Below are positions 36,162 to 45,152 of a stretch of 64,000 bases of DNA, one piece after another (position 1 is the stretch's first letter; every line of letters begins with the position of its first letter). The position numbers and the translations under genes are program-made. Origin of the DNA: Aporhodopirellula aestuarii (lineage in GTDB: Bacteria > Planctomycetota > Planctomycetia > Pirellulales > Pirellulaceae); NCBI RefSeq assembly GCF_023701485.1, contig NZ_JAMQBK010000104.1, positions 1 through 64,000 on the forward strand, written 5' to 3'. The notes beneath the pieces were generated by a model. It had not been told where the DNA came from and searched no databases. It saw only the letters and a program-made list of their open reading frames with translations.

Positions 36162-36896
36162 TTATGGGCGGTAGTAATCAAGGTTGACGTCGGCCACGTC
36201 TACTTGACTCTTGGGATCGACAATCTTTGTATCGAATATCTGAGGTGACTCAGCGTGCACCTGTTGGATAACGCGCCTCGAGGAGGTATTCGGAAGTGAT
36301 TGCTCACCCGAATTGGTGGAACTGACGAATTCCATGCGCAATTCGCCATCCTTTTGTTGCCAAGCAGTCACGACATGGACTTCGCGATCTCGGCTGAGTC
36401 GCCCTAAAGGTGTTTGTGGAGCGACTTCGACAGGTAATTCCTCTACTGACGATGCCTCTCCCGACGAATCGCTTCGCGATGATGGATCGTTCGGTGCGTT
36501 ATTCAGATTTGCACCTGCGGTTGGTGTGATCACTTCGGGCATCGCATCGCCGATCTCAATCGGTAGGACTGACGCTGCATAATTTTGCACCACAGGAGAC
36601 TCAAACGATGCGTCACCCATTGGGTGCCAAAGTGTTTCGTGATACCCCGCGACGGTCGTTGGCGCAAAGCAGTGGCATTCGCTCAGATTTCGCGTCAAAC
36701 AATTTGGACACACACGAGGGTTCACAATCGACTCACAGAGTTGCTGGTGGTGAACAGCACAACCGCCAAAGGCTCCTACCAAACACAGCAGACAGTTCAT
36801 CGTCATCCATTGAATGGAACGTCGCAGGCTCCCGTGATCGGAAGCAATCTTCCGCTCTGAACCGACAGTGGTTTGGATGATGAGACGCTTGCTCAT
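36162..36896 (-). CDS. Hypothetical lipoprotein of the polysaccharide locus
   Basis: A 244-residue protein starting 2 bases after the Wza-like gene. A twin-basic N-terminal stretch is followed by MNCLLCLVGAFGGCAVHH, a lipobox-like FGGC near residue 46, then a Cys-rich segment (CESIVNPRVCPNCL ... CHC). The middle is Pro/Ser/Glu-rich and the C-terminus has VHVVTAWQQKDGELRMEFVSS. No known domain. By position it may be a planctomycete-specific outer-membrane or periplasmic factor of export. Confidence 0.7.
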   Translation of the reverse strand: MSKRLIIQTTVGSERKIASDHGSLRRSIQWMTMNCLLCLVGAFGGCAVHHQQLCESIVNPRVCPNCLTRNLSECHCFAPTTVAGYHETLWHPMGDASFESPVVQNYAASVLPIEIGDAMPEVITPTAGANLNNAPNDPSSRSDSSGEASSVEELPVEVAPQTPLGRLSRDREVHVVTAWQQKDGELRMEFVSSTNSGEQSLPNTSSRRVIQQVHAESPQIFDTKIVDPKSQVDVADVNLDYYRP

Positions 36897-36898
36897 GG

Positions 36899-38044
36899 CT
36901 AGTTCCTCAGCGAGGGAGCAATAAAGCCAGAGCCGGAGTTGTTCCCCAACACGTCCCCGGACAGACGTGACGCCGTGCTCGTGCCGAGTAGCGTGAACCC
37001 GAAGATGCGTTCAATCGGAGCAACCAACTTTGCAATCGCTCCATCCAAGGCAACTAATCGATTATGGGCGATATAAAGTCGGTCTCCGGGCAACAACTGA
37101 TAATTGGTTTCCACCTCCGCACGCTGGGAAATGCCTTCCCAATCAATCGGCAGAATCTGGCTCGTCTTTGATTCCCGATTCGGTCTCGCGATCCAAATCC
37201 TACTCGACGATACGTAACTAAGCCCATTGATTTGGCTCAACGCATCCATCACTGTTTCGTTTCCGGTGTAGGGCAACCGAACGAGGCTATCCCCCAGACC
37301 GCCGCCTTGGGTGATGATGTAAAAGGCTTTGCTGTTAAACGCATACACGTTCACCGACACCATCGGTCGAACAAAGAAAGGCGACAAATGATCGGCAATA
37401 GCATGCCGCATTTCGTCGAGTGTCATTCCGGCGACGAGTAAAGAACCGTATTGCCCCAGTGTGATCGTGCCGTCGGGACCAACCAAGTGCTCACCCGAGA
37501 TCGGCTGCGTTCCGGAAGCATCTAGAAGCGATAGTGAAACACGCGGATTACGGAGCTGATTTAACAAATGGGCGTTGATGAGCGACTTGGCGTGCAGCAC
37601 TGTTTGCCCCCCCACCTCGACTTGACCATAACCAAAACCAAGGTCAATCACCCCGCCAGGCTGGACAACGTATTCGCCCGCGATCGGCTCATCCGGAAAT
37701 GTCCCAACGACCGACAACAAAACGCGATCACCGACATTCAAACCGTAGGTACTGTGTGGTACCTGTAACATGACGTCGATCGTCAAGATATCTGGTGGCT
37801 CAACGCGATAGATCGGGACGGTGGCTTTGTCGAGTTCACGCGGTACCCATGTATCCGGGCCATCGCAATATTGGGCGACTTGACTGGTCAACACCTGGTC
37901 ACAGGATCCTATTGCCATTCCACCTTGGCCGGGAATTTCGCTTAGTGGAATCGGTGCCAACACCGCGCATCCGCTACCTCCGAGCCAGCACATCGCTAGC
38001 CCAATCAGGCAGAGTTGTCGGTAGGATTGGCGTAATTGGTTCAC
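36899..38044 (-). CDS. Polysaccharide export protein (Wza-like, SLBB domains)
   Basis: A 381-residue outer-membrane export lipoprotein candidate with signal peptide and lipobox GGSGC. The polysaccharide-export domain begins at YRVEPPDILTIDV (about 75) and continues with VQPGGVIDLGFGYGQVEVGGQTV. Two SLBB-like repeats follow (YIITQGGGLGDSLVRLPYTG and LLPGDRLYIAHNRL). A hydrophobic amphipathic C-terminus (about 340-365) could insert in the outer membrane as the Wza helix barrel does. Confidence 0.92.
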   Translation of the reverse strand: MNQLRQSYRQLCLIGLAMCWLGGSGCAVLAPIPLSEIPGQGGMAIGSCDQVLTSQVAQYCDGPDTWVPRELDKATVPIYRVEPPDILTIDVMLQVPHSTYGLNVGDRVLLSVVGTFPDEPIAGEYVVQPGGVIDLGFGYGQVEVGGQTVLHAKSLINAHLLNQLRNPRVSLSLLDASGTQPISGEHLVGPDGTITLGQYGSLLVAGMTLDEMRHAIADHLSPFFVRPMVSVNVYAFNSKAFYIITQGGGLGDSLVRLPYTGNETVMDALSQINGLSYVSSSRIWIARPNRESKTSQILPIDWEGISQRAEVETNYQLLPGDRLYIAHNRLVALDGAIAKLVAPIERIFGFTLLGTSTASRLSGDVLGNNSGSGFIAPSLRN

Positions 38045-38102
38045 AATTTTCTTTGTTGGAACTCACCGGCGTGGTCACTCACGCGGGTTGAAGAATCTGA
38101 CT

Positions 38103-38564
38103 TCAACGACGAGAGGCGTTGTTCGAAGCGGGATAAAAATGTGAGTATTGCTGGAAATAGCCACCACGCCCTGTCGGGACACGGTCGCGTGAAACTCGAC
38201 TGCGATTTTGTGAAACCGTGTTGAGCTGATCGACTTGTGATCGCAAATGACGGAGTTGTGCCGACTGCTGCGTTTGTTGCTCAGCGATTCGTCGTTTTGG
38301 CAGCACAAATGAGTGGTAGGGGCTCACGACGCCACTGTCACTGCGAAGCAAATCCAAGTACGGCGATAGCGACGGTGGCAGCGGGTCGAATTCGGGTTTC
38401 GAAACACCGCCCCCTTGCAAACCGCCCATTGAATAACCCTGAGCGGACGCTGAACCGCCGGATGTGAGTGCGGTGCACGTAAACACACCGAAAACGAATA
38501 CGCTGAATAAGACGCTTTGGCGAATCACTTCGATGTTGCTCGGTTTAGGCAGTTCTGGGGACAT
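38103..38564 (-). CDS. Small secreted hypothetical protein, first gene of the polysaccharide operon
   Basis: A 153-residue protein. ATG 38564 is chosen because GGAGGG lies 7 bases upstream; an ATG at 38579 is less well placed. The signal peptide (SVLFSVFVFGVFTCTALTSGGSASAQG) has an ASA-Q cleavage site. The mature chain has SLSPYLDLLRSDSGVVSPYHSFVLPKRR and a Gln/Arg-rich C-terminus. The short SPYLxLLR...YxxFVxP motif recurs, as far as I recall, in small planctomycete secreted proteins. Function unknown. Confidence 0.7.
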   Translation of the reverse strand: MSPELPKPSNIEVIRQSVLFSVFVFGVFTCTALTSGGSASAQGYSMGGLQGGGVSKPEFDPLPPSLSPYLDLLRSDSGVVSPYHSFVLPKRRIAEQQTQQSAQLRHLRSQVDQLNTVSQNRSRVSRDRVPTGRGGYFQQYSHFYPASNNASRR

Positions 38565-38662
38565 TTGCACCCTCCACATGGCGGTTTGGCTTAGCCTCCT
38601 TACTCCTATCGTCCTCCTAACCCGCACAACTTTCGCCTCAGTTCAAAAAACCCCAAATTTTC

Positions 38663-38684
38663 CTAAATGAGACTGAAGATTTAG
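38663..38684. promoter_or_regulatory. Inverted repeat upstream of the polysaccharide operon
   Basis: CTAAAT (38663-38668), 10-base spacer, ATTTAG (38679-38684), about 100 bases before the first gene of the minus-strand polysaccharide run. It sits in an AT-rich patch, where a promoter and operator would be expected. No regulator is identified. Confidence 0.35.
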
Positions 38685-38750
38685 TGTTTCACCATCACGT
38701 GGCGGGCACATTACTCTCCGATTACGCCCGACCCACTCGTGGCCCAAAAC

Positions 38751-39164
38751 CCCGTCGATGGACGTCTTTTCCGCCGCAGTAGCTAGGGCGATGAATCCAT
38801 CTTGACCGCTGAACCGATCGCGGTTTCGAAAGCAGACGGCGATAAGATCACGGGCGGCACGCTGAACCAAACCGGATCATTTGTGATCGATGCGATCGGC
38901 GAATCGGCTGGCGTGACGCTGGTCCGGGGAGATCTGCGTGGCATGGCGGCGGTGAACCTGAGCCACAAGACAACGCTTAACATTCGCCAGAATCTGTTTT
39001 CTGCGTTCTTCTCTAACGCGATCGGCATCCCATTGGCCGCGGGGCCGTTTTATGCCGGGTTGGGCTTGCTGCTCAGCCCGATGGTGGCCGCTGCTGCCAT
39101 GAGCCTGAGCAGCGTGTCAATAATTGGCAACGCCCTACGACTGCGATCGGTCACGCGGACCTGA
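38751..39164 (+). pseudogene. Internally deleted Cu+-type P1B ATPase remnant
   Basis: The translation from 38751 reads PVDG...RSS, then a TAG at 38784, then [12 protein letters not shown] and [10 protein letters not shown]: this is the actuator-domain region of CopA-like ATPases, with the TGE loop changed to TAE. The text then jumps to [26 protein letters not shown] and [19 protein letters not shown], which is the extreme C-terminus with the last two membrane helices. The phosphorylation site DKTGT, the ATP-binding domain, GDGxND and the CPC helix are missing. Only 120 codons remain open (TTG 38802 to the TGA at 39164). Clear relic of a copper exporter. Confidence 0.85.
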
Positions 39165-39194
39165 TGACGGCCAACATCCGGCGCAACCTCCTGG

Positions 39195-40358
39195 CTACTC
39201 TTGAGCGATCAACTGAGCCGACTCGCGCGCGATTGCGAGTTCTTCATTGGTTGCGACGATGAGTGTGCGAACGGTAGCGGAACGGTGGCTGATGTCTGCC
39301 ACACTATCAATCAGTTCCGGTGATTCATTTACCGAGGGGTCGATGGTGATACCGAGATGCGATAACGGGGTGGTGACCAGTTCACGAATTTTCACGGCGT
39401 GTTCGCCTACTCCCGCGGTAAAGATCAACGCATCCAAGCCGCCCAAGATGGCCAGATAGCTGCCAATCGTCTTCTGGATCCGCCGAACATAGATCTCGAT
39501 GGCGAGATGCGCCGCCGAATCCCCCGCTTCTCGGCGAGATAAGATTGCTCGCATGTCGGCCTCGCCACACAGGCCCACTAAACCGCTCTCCTTGTTGAGT
39601 AAACGATCAACGTCATCGGCGGACATCCCGGCTGATCGGATCAGGTGCAGCGGCACCGAAGGATCCATATCGCCGCAACGTGTCGCCATGACGAGACCTT
39701 CGAGCGGCGTCATCCCCATGGACGTGTCGACCGCCACGCCATCGATCGATGCGGTCGCGCTTGCACCGCCACCGAGATGCAACGAAATAACTCTCGCCGG
39801 CGATTTTAGACCGAGCCGCTCGATCGCGAGGCGAGTCACGAAACGATGCGATGTTCCGTGGAACCCGTATTTGCGAATTCCATGTGCGTTGTAGATCGAT
39901 TCGGGAATGGCATACCGGTAGGCGGACGGCTGTAGCGTGCTGAAATACGCAGTGTCGAACACGAGCACCTGTGGCAACGGCACGCCGAGACTATCAATCG
40001 CCGCAACAACAGATCGGGCGGATGGATTGTGTAGGGGCGCGAGCGAGTCGAGTGCCTTCAGATGTTCCAGAACGTCGGCATTCACGATCGTCGGCGTGGG
40101 ATAGCTGTCGCCACCTTGGACAATACGGTGAGCGATCGCGGACAGTTTCGGTGCATCTGATGGTGCTGTCTTTCCCGTGCTCGGCAGCAACCCCGCCTGT
40201 TCGAGCACGCAGCGGGCGGCGGAGAGGTGGTCAGGTGCGTCTCCGCCGACTTGGCCAATGCGGTCGACCAGACCTTCGTAGAGACGTTCGCCCGTCGATA
40301 CCTCGACACACGCGTATTTGAGCGTGGTTGAGCCGACATTGAATACAAGGATATTCAT
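39195..40358 (-). CDS. ackA: Acetate kinase
   Basis: A 387-residue acetokinase from the ATG at 40358, overlapping the pta stop by ATGA. The N-terminus ILVFNVGSTTLKYACVEV is the first ATPase motif. HRIVQGG, FDTAYFSTL, YGFHGTSHRFV, HLGGGASATASIDG and TSMGMTPLEGLVMATRCGDMDPSV follow, with IFTAGVGEHA near the C-terminus. It interconverts acetyl phosphate plus ADP with acetate plus ATP, and works with the adjacent Pta in acetate overflow or assimilation. Confidence 0.96.
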   Translation of the reverse strand: MNILVFNVGSTTLKYACVEVSTGERLYEGLVDRIGQVGGDAPDHLSAARCVLEQAGLLPSTGKTAPSDAPKLSAIAHRIVQGGDSYPTPTIVNADVLEHLKALDSLAPLHNPSARSVVAAIDSLGVPLPQVLVFDTAYFSTLQPSAYRYAIPESIYNAHGIRKYGFHGTSHRFVTRLAIERLGLKSPARVISLHLGGGASATASIDGVAVDTSMGMTPLEGLVMATRCGDMDPSVPLHLIRSAGMSADDVDRLLNKESGLVGLCGEADMRAILSRREAGDSAAHLAIEIYVRRIQKTIGSYLAILGGLDALIFTAGVGEHAVKIRELVTTPLSHLGITIDPSVNESPELIDSVADISHRSATVRTLIVATNEELAIARESAQLIAQE

Positions 40359-42559
40359 GAGTCTGATTCTTCGTCGTTGTGGGGCGGGACCGGATCGAGA
40401 GCGATGGACTGCGAGGCTTGCGCCTGCACCGCGGTGATCGCGACGGTATTCACAATATCGGCAACCGTACAACCACGAGAGAGGTCATTGACGGGACGGC
40501 GGAGACCTTGCAACACCGGGCCAATCGCGAGTGCGTTGGCGGAACGCTGGACGGCTTTGTAGGTGTTGTTACCCGTGTTGAGGTCTGGAAAGATGAACAC
40601 GGTCGCGCGACCGGCGACTTTGCTACCGGGTAACTTCGCCGCCGCGACACTGGGGTCGATCGCGGCATCGTATTGCAGAGGGCCTTCGACCAAGAGTTCA
40701 GGACGTGCTTTTTTCAACATTGCGGTCGCAGTACGCACCCGCTCGACGTCTTCGCCATGGCCGCTCTCGCCGGTCGAATACGACAGCATCGCGATTCGTG
40801 GTTCGATACCAAACTGCGATGCCGTGTCCGCACTGCAGCTGGCGATCTCAGCGAGTTGTTCCGCCGTCGGATTGGGGACCACCGCACAATCCCCGTAGAC
40901 GAGCACCCCGCTCTTGAGACACATCAGAAACACGCTACTGACACAATTGATACCCGGACGTGTCTTAATAAACTCGAACGCGGGTCGGATCGTTGCCGCG
41001 GTCGTGTGCATGGCCCCCGAAACCATCCCGTTGGCGAGACCTCGGCGAACCATCATTGTGCCGAAGTAACTGACCTCTTGCATACGATCGCGCGCGACGT
41101 CACGAGTGAGTCCTTTGTGCCGCCGCAATTGGTAGTATTCTTCGACGAACGAGGCCAGCAATGGACTCGACGGTGGATGGATGATTTCAACAGTCGGTGT
41201 TCCTTCGGATCCTCGTTTCTTTTTGGGTGCGTTGCCATTGGCATCAAACGCATCAAGTTCCGGCAGCATCACACCCACTTGGCTGGCGGCGCCGCGAATC
41301 TTTTCCGGGTCACCCAGCAGGACGATGTCAGCGACATCACGGCGACGCAACACGTCGACGGCTTGAAGAATGCGTGGGTCGTGGCCTTCGGGCAAAACAA
41401 TGCGAACGCGTTTCTCGCGGGCGCGTTGGATCAACGAATGCTCGAACAACATCGGCGTGACACGTTGGACCCCCGGTGCCTCGAGCCGTTTGGCGAGGTC
41501 TTCGATATCGATACTGCGTTCAAACAAACCGAGTGCGGATTCGATCTTTCGCGGTGAATGTTCTCCGATCTCGGCACGGACATTCGACGCCATCGTCGCG
41601 GCGGTAAAGGTATCAACCTTGGTTGTCAGGATCGGTAATCCGCTGGTCGGATTCACCATCCGCCGCACCGCGAGCGGCGGGAGCAGCCCACCAGTCAAAA
41701 CCAACCCCGCGGGTGACGGGCTCCCTGAATGCAAGCTCGCCAGTGCGCATCCGACAATGATGTCACTGCGATCCCCCGGCGTGATCACGAGGCTGCCCGC
41801 TTGCATTCGCTCGAGAAAATCAGGCAACAACATGGCGGCGACCTTCAGACGAGCGACCTCCCGATCGAATGTCGATTCATCGCCCCCAAGGACCGAGGCC
41901 CCGAGGCCGACCTGAATCTCCCGCACCGTCGGTTGCCGCAACGAGGGTTCCTCGGGCAACATGTAAATCGGAGCGGCGCCCGCGAGACCGGCAACCGAGT
42001 AGGCTGACCGGAGTGCGTCCTGCTTCTCAGGCTCGACTTGATTGACCACCGTGGCCACCAATTGCCCGCCATGATCGGTGAGCGAATCGTTTCCGATCCG
42101 AATCGATTGCACACTTTCCTCCAGCGTGCGGTTGGCGGCTGAGTAAACCGACATGATCGCGCAACCAAGATTCACCGCGATGTCGGCGTTGAGTTCGAAC
42201 TCGATTTCAGTTGCGAGTCCTTGAAAGCTCGTGCCTTCGACCACTGCAAAATCGGCGGACTCCTGCAGCGATTTGAACTTCTGTTGAATACGCTGGATTA
42301 AGGCGTCGTAGCGATCTGCGGCCAACATCTGGCGTGCTTCCTTGCGGGTCACACCAAACATCTGCTGAGGCGACGCGGGAAGTTGATAACGAGAACGCAT
42401 CAACCGAATACTTTGGTCCTCGTCGGCAGAATCACGTACGACGGGGCGGAAGAAAATCACGCGTCGGAATCGCCGTGCCGCGAGTTCCATGACACCGAGT
42501 GCGACCATCCGTTTGCCCGTCGCGTTCTCGTTTGTTGCTAGATAAAGGCTGTCGGGCAT
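40355..42559 (-). CDS. pta: Phosphate acetyltransferase (long, three-domain)
   Basis: A 734-residue enzyme of the long Pta class. An N-terminal BioD-like domain (LYLATNENATGKRMVALGV) has a degenerate P-loop, as is usual in Pta. A DRTGG-type middle domain (DRSDIIVGCALASLHSG) follows, and the catalytic PTA_PTB domain from about residue 390 has VLPEGHDPRILQAVD, HTTAATIRPAF, DCAVVPNPTAEQLAEIA, GPLQYDAAIDPSVAAAK and FPDLNTGNNTYKAVQRSA. It makes acetyl phosphate from acetyl-CoA and couples to ackA directly downstream. Confidence 0.96.
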   Translation of the reverse strand: MPDSLYLATNENATGKRMVALGVMELAARRFRRVIFFRPVVRDSADEDQSIRLMRSRYQLPASPQQMFGVTRKEARQMLAADRYDALIQRIQQKFKSLQESADFAVVEGTSFQGLATEIEFELNADIAVNLGCAIMSVYSAANRTLEESVQSIRIGNDSLTDHGGQLVATVVNQVEPEKQDALRSAYSVAGLAGAAPIYMLPEEPSLRQPTVREIQVGLGASVLGGDESTFDREVARLKVAAMLLPDFLERMQAGSLVITPGDRSDIIVGCALASLHSGSPSPAGLVLTGGLLPPLAVRRMVNPTSGLPILTTKVDTFTAATMASNVRAEIGEHSPRKIESALGLFERSIDIEDLAKRLEAPGVQRVTPMLFEHSLIQRAREKRVRIVLPEGHDPRILQAVDVLRRRDVADIVLLGDPEKIRGAASQVGVMLPELDAFDANGNAPKKKRGSEGTPTVEIIHPPSSPLLASFVEEYYQLRRHKGLTRDVARDRMQEVSYFGTMMVRRGLANGMVSGAMHTTAATIRPAFEFIKTRPGINCVSSVFLMCLKSGVLVYGDCAVVPNPTAEQLAEIASCSADTASQFGIEPRIAMLSYSTGESGHGEDVERVRTATAMLKKARPELLVEGPLQYDAAIDPSVAAAKLPGSKVAGRATVFIFPDLNTGNNTYKAVQRSANALAIGPVLQGLRRPVNDLSRGCTVADIVNTVAITAVQAQASQSIALDPVPPHNDEESDS

Positions 42560-42589
42560 GATGACGATTCGGTTTTAGAGAGAGTTCTT

Positions 42590-43195
42590 TTAGTTCGATT
42601 TATTCGTACATGCGTCCGCGACCGCACACGAAGCGCATCCGCCACTGGTCCCACATCCGCCGCCCTCGTCAGTCCCGCAATTCGGTCCGCAGCCGTGGGT
42701 CATTAATTCGGCGAGACGAATCGTTTGCACTTGAGCTTCGTACTCGGCAACGATGCGATCGGTGATCTCTCGCCCGAGGGCGTCGACCGGCCCGAGAAAG
42801 TGCAGCACCAGGGTATTGCCGTCGAACAATTGGTCGACGTCGAGCAACACCGCTTGCGAATCGCTCGCCGCTAGCACTTCTTGGCAGCGGCGGACGGCGT
42901 CGCGTTTGTATCGCTGCAAACGCTCGACCAAGAGTCGGTCATCGGGGGTGAGCGAACGGATGATTTGCAGCGTCCGAGGAACCTGCGGCGTCTGTGAAGA
43001 GTCGTCGTTTGACCGATCGCCATCTTCGGACGGAGAAGTTTCATCCGACACCTCTCCGAGCACCTCTCCGAGTTCGATGCCGCGCGGCGTTTGCACGAGC
43101 ACTTCGCTGCCACGAGAGTACAACGCGGCCTCAACGGGTGAGGCCGCGACGAAACAATCGCCAGTGAAACCGATTCGGACGAGGTATTGAGTCAC
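42590..43195 (-). CDS. PSP1/YaaT-family protein with Cys-rich tail
   Basis: About 201 residues from GTG 43195, two bases after the glyS stop; the frame extends to 43234 inside glyS. The N-terminal half has VLVQTPRGIELGEVLG. The second half, DRLLVERLQRYKRDAVRRCQEVL, LLDVDQLFDGNTLVLHFLGPVD and IVAEYEAQVQTIRLAE, is the PSP1 C-terminal domain of B. subtilis YaaT. The acidic linker between them (about 40 residues) is unusual. The tail CGPNCGTDEGGGCGTSGGCASC carries six Cys spaced like a metal or Fe-S site. YaaT relatives affect RNA turnover and phosphorelay, but the role here is unknown. Confidence 0.82.
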   Translation of the reverse strand: MTQYLVRIGFTGDCFVAASPVEAALYSRGSEVLVQTPRGIELGEVLGEVSDETSPSEDGDRSNDDSSQTPQVPRTLQIIRSLTPDDRLLVERLQRYKRDAVRRCQEVLAASDSQAVLLDVDQLFDGNTLVLHFLGPVDALGREITDRIVAEYEAQVQTIRLAELMTHGCGPNCGTDEGGGCGTSGGCASCAVADACTNKSN

Positions 43196-43197
43196 TG

Positions 43198-44811
43198 CTA
43201 TGACAAGATCCGGCGGCGAATTTCTTCGACACAATCGTCGATCTTGATGCGGGTTTGTTCCAGCGAATCACGATCTCGAATGGTGACGGTTTTGTCGGTC
43301 AACGAATCACCATCGACGGTGATGCAGTACGGCGTTCCGGCTTCGTCTTGACGACGATATCGGCGACCGACCGCTCCCTTGGCATCGTAAAAGACGTTGA
43401 AGTGTTGCTTCAGCCCGGCGTAGATTTCCTGGGCGATCTCGGGCATCCCATCTTTTTTAACCAGCGGGAAAATGGCAGCCTTGATCGGCGCCAAACGAGG
43501 GTGCAGGCTCATCACCGTACGCGTTTGCATCTTCCCGTTCTCGTCGGGAGCCTCGTCTTCCTTGTATGCTTCGCACAAGAACGCGAGGGCGCCGCGGTCG
43601 GCACCAGCGGACGGTTCGATCACATGAGGAACGAATTTCTCATTGGTAACGTCGTCGCGGTAGGTGAGATCTTTGCCACTGCCGCGGTACTTCGGTTTGC
43701 CGTCTTCACCGAGCTGCACGGTCATCGGGTTGGTCGACGGATCCAGTTTGCCTTCCATGTGACTGCGGAGGTCAAAATCGCCACGGTGCGCGATGCCCTC
43801 GAGTTCGCCGTACTCTCCCTCGGGAAGAAACGGGAAGGCGTATTCAATGTCCGCGGTACCGACGCTGTAGTGAGCCAACTCAGCCGGGTCGTGTTCACGC
43901 ATGATCAGCGATTCACTCGACAATCCCATTTCGGTGTACCACGCCATCCGTCGATCTCGCCAATAGCGATACCATTCTTGCGATTGATCGGGGTGGCAGA
44001 AGAATTCGATTTCCATCTGTTCAAATTCACGCGACCGGAACGTGAAGTTGCGCGGCGTGATCTCGTTGCGGAAACTCTTGCCGACTTGACCGATTCCGAA
44101 CGGAATACGGACCCGCGAGCTATCGAGCACGTTCTTGAAATTGACAAAAATCCCTTGTGCGGTTTCTGGTCGCAGAAACGTCGTGTCGTCGGCACCGCCG
44201 AGGGCTCCGAGCGTCGTCTTGAACATGAGATTGAATTCACGCGGCTCGGTGAGCGTGCCGAGCGATTTGGCATCGGGTCCGAGCACATCGTCATGCGAAT
44301 CGAGTTTGTCGAGCGTGATCGATTCGTCACCAATTGTGATGTCGTCCGCGTTTTTGGGACGCAACTTAAAGAACTTCAATGATCGGCGGCGAATCTCGTC
44401 CATTTCGTGCTCGACTTCGGCGAGCGTCGTCACGAAGATTTTCTGATCGTTGTATTCGACATAGCGGCCGCGGACCTGATCGTGACGATACCGTTTTTTC
44501 GATTCGCGGCAATCGACCATGTAGTCGTGGAAAAGGTCGTAGTGGCCGCTGCACTTCCAGACCTGCGGGTGCATCAGGATCGTGCAATCCAAACCGACCA
44601 TCTCGAATGGCGACGGCGCACCGGCGGGCGCGACCAATTCGTTGTGGCCGGCGATCATGTCGCGCCACCAAGCATCCTTGAGATTGCGTTTGAGTTCGAC
44701 GCCCAAGGGGCCGTAATCCCAAAAGCCCTGAACCCCGCCGTAAATTTCGCTGGATTGAAACAAAAAACCGCGTCGCTTGCACAGCGACACCAAGGCGTCC
44801 ATGGATTTCAT
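43198..44811 (-). CDS. glyS: Glycyl-tRNA synthetase, single-chain class II type
   Basis: A 537-residue class II synthetase from the ATG at 44811 (MKSMDALVSLCKRRGFLFQSSEIYGG); the 40 residues before it are non-conserved. GFWDYGPLGVELKRN starts the catalytic core, motif 2 is FRNEITPRNFTFRSREFEQME, and RGDFDLRSH with PHVIEPSAGADRGALAFLCEAY is motif 3. The C-terminal anticodon domain begins at LAPIKAAIFPLVKK. This is the archaeal/eukaryal-like homodimeric form, not the GlyQ/GlyS tetramer. It charges tRNA-Gly. Confidence 0.96.
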   Translation of the reverse strand: MKSMDALVSLCKRRGFLFQSSEIYGGVQGFWDYGPLGVELKRNLKDAWWRDMIAGHNELVAPAGAPSPFEMVGLDCTILMHPQVWKCSGHYDLFHDYMVDCRESKKRYRHDQVRGRYVEYNDQKIFVTTLAEVEHEMDEIRRRSLKFFKLRPKNADDITIGDESITLDKLDSHDDVLGPDAKSLGTLTEPREFNLMFKTTLGALGGADDTTFLRPETAQGIFVNFKNVLDSSRVRIPFGIGQVGKSFRNEITPRNFTFRSREFEQMEIEFFCHPDQSQEWYRYWRDRRMAWYTEMGLSSESLIMREHDPAELAHYSVGTADIEYAFPFLPEGEYGELEGIAHRGDFDLRSHMEGKLDPSTNPMTVQLGEDGKPKYRGSGKDLTYRDDVTNEKFVPHVIEPSAGADRGALAFLCEAYKEDEAPDENGKMQTRTVMSLHPRLAPIKAAIFPLVKKDGMPEIAQEIYAGLKQHFNVFYDAKGAVGRRYRRQDEAGTPYCITVDGDSLTDKTVTIRDRDSLEQTRIKIDDCVEEIRRRILS

Positions 44812-45152
44812 GAGAAAATTGAGGGGAAATCGTAGTTGGGAATCAGTTTGGGATACACAGATCGAGCATTGTCGATGAAACGCTGAGTTACGCAAGCATC
44901 CGCAGAGGTGATGCCCGCCGAGACCGCACATGCCAATCCAAACGCGGCGTGCCCCCCAGTCACAGCAAGCTCAATTCGCTCAGAACACGACGAAAACGTG
45001 CTAAATCGCACGTTTCAAGTGTGCATTTCATGTTGAACTAATTCGGTCAGGTGGGATTGAGCAGATCGTTTTTCAAAACACGATTGGCGTGAATGTGCAG
45101 CCCGATAGGACAGATGGACAGGCAAGTTTTCACTTCAAAAACCATCAGAATC
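44812..45152. other. Divergent intergenic region between glyS and the barrel gene
   Basis: No gene is supported. A perfect inverted repeat AAACGTG (44994-45000), 8-base spacer CTAAATCG, CACGTTT (45009-45015) lies roughly midway. It is in a good place for an operator acting on either gene. No T-box-like or riboswitch-like conserved elements are recognised. Confidence 0.4.

Noticed and set aside
38802-39164. Functional small membrane protein from TTG 38802
   Set aside because: Its text is two disjoint pieces of a P-type ATPase with a lost TGE motif, so a relic is the simpler reading.
40673-41557. 294-codon plus-strand frame over pta
   Set aside because: Shadow of a conserved enzyme; no family features.
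43255-44382. 375-codon plus-strand frame across glyS
   Set aside because: Long antisense frames arise in GC-rich coding DNA; the glyS frame has all class II motifs.
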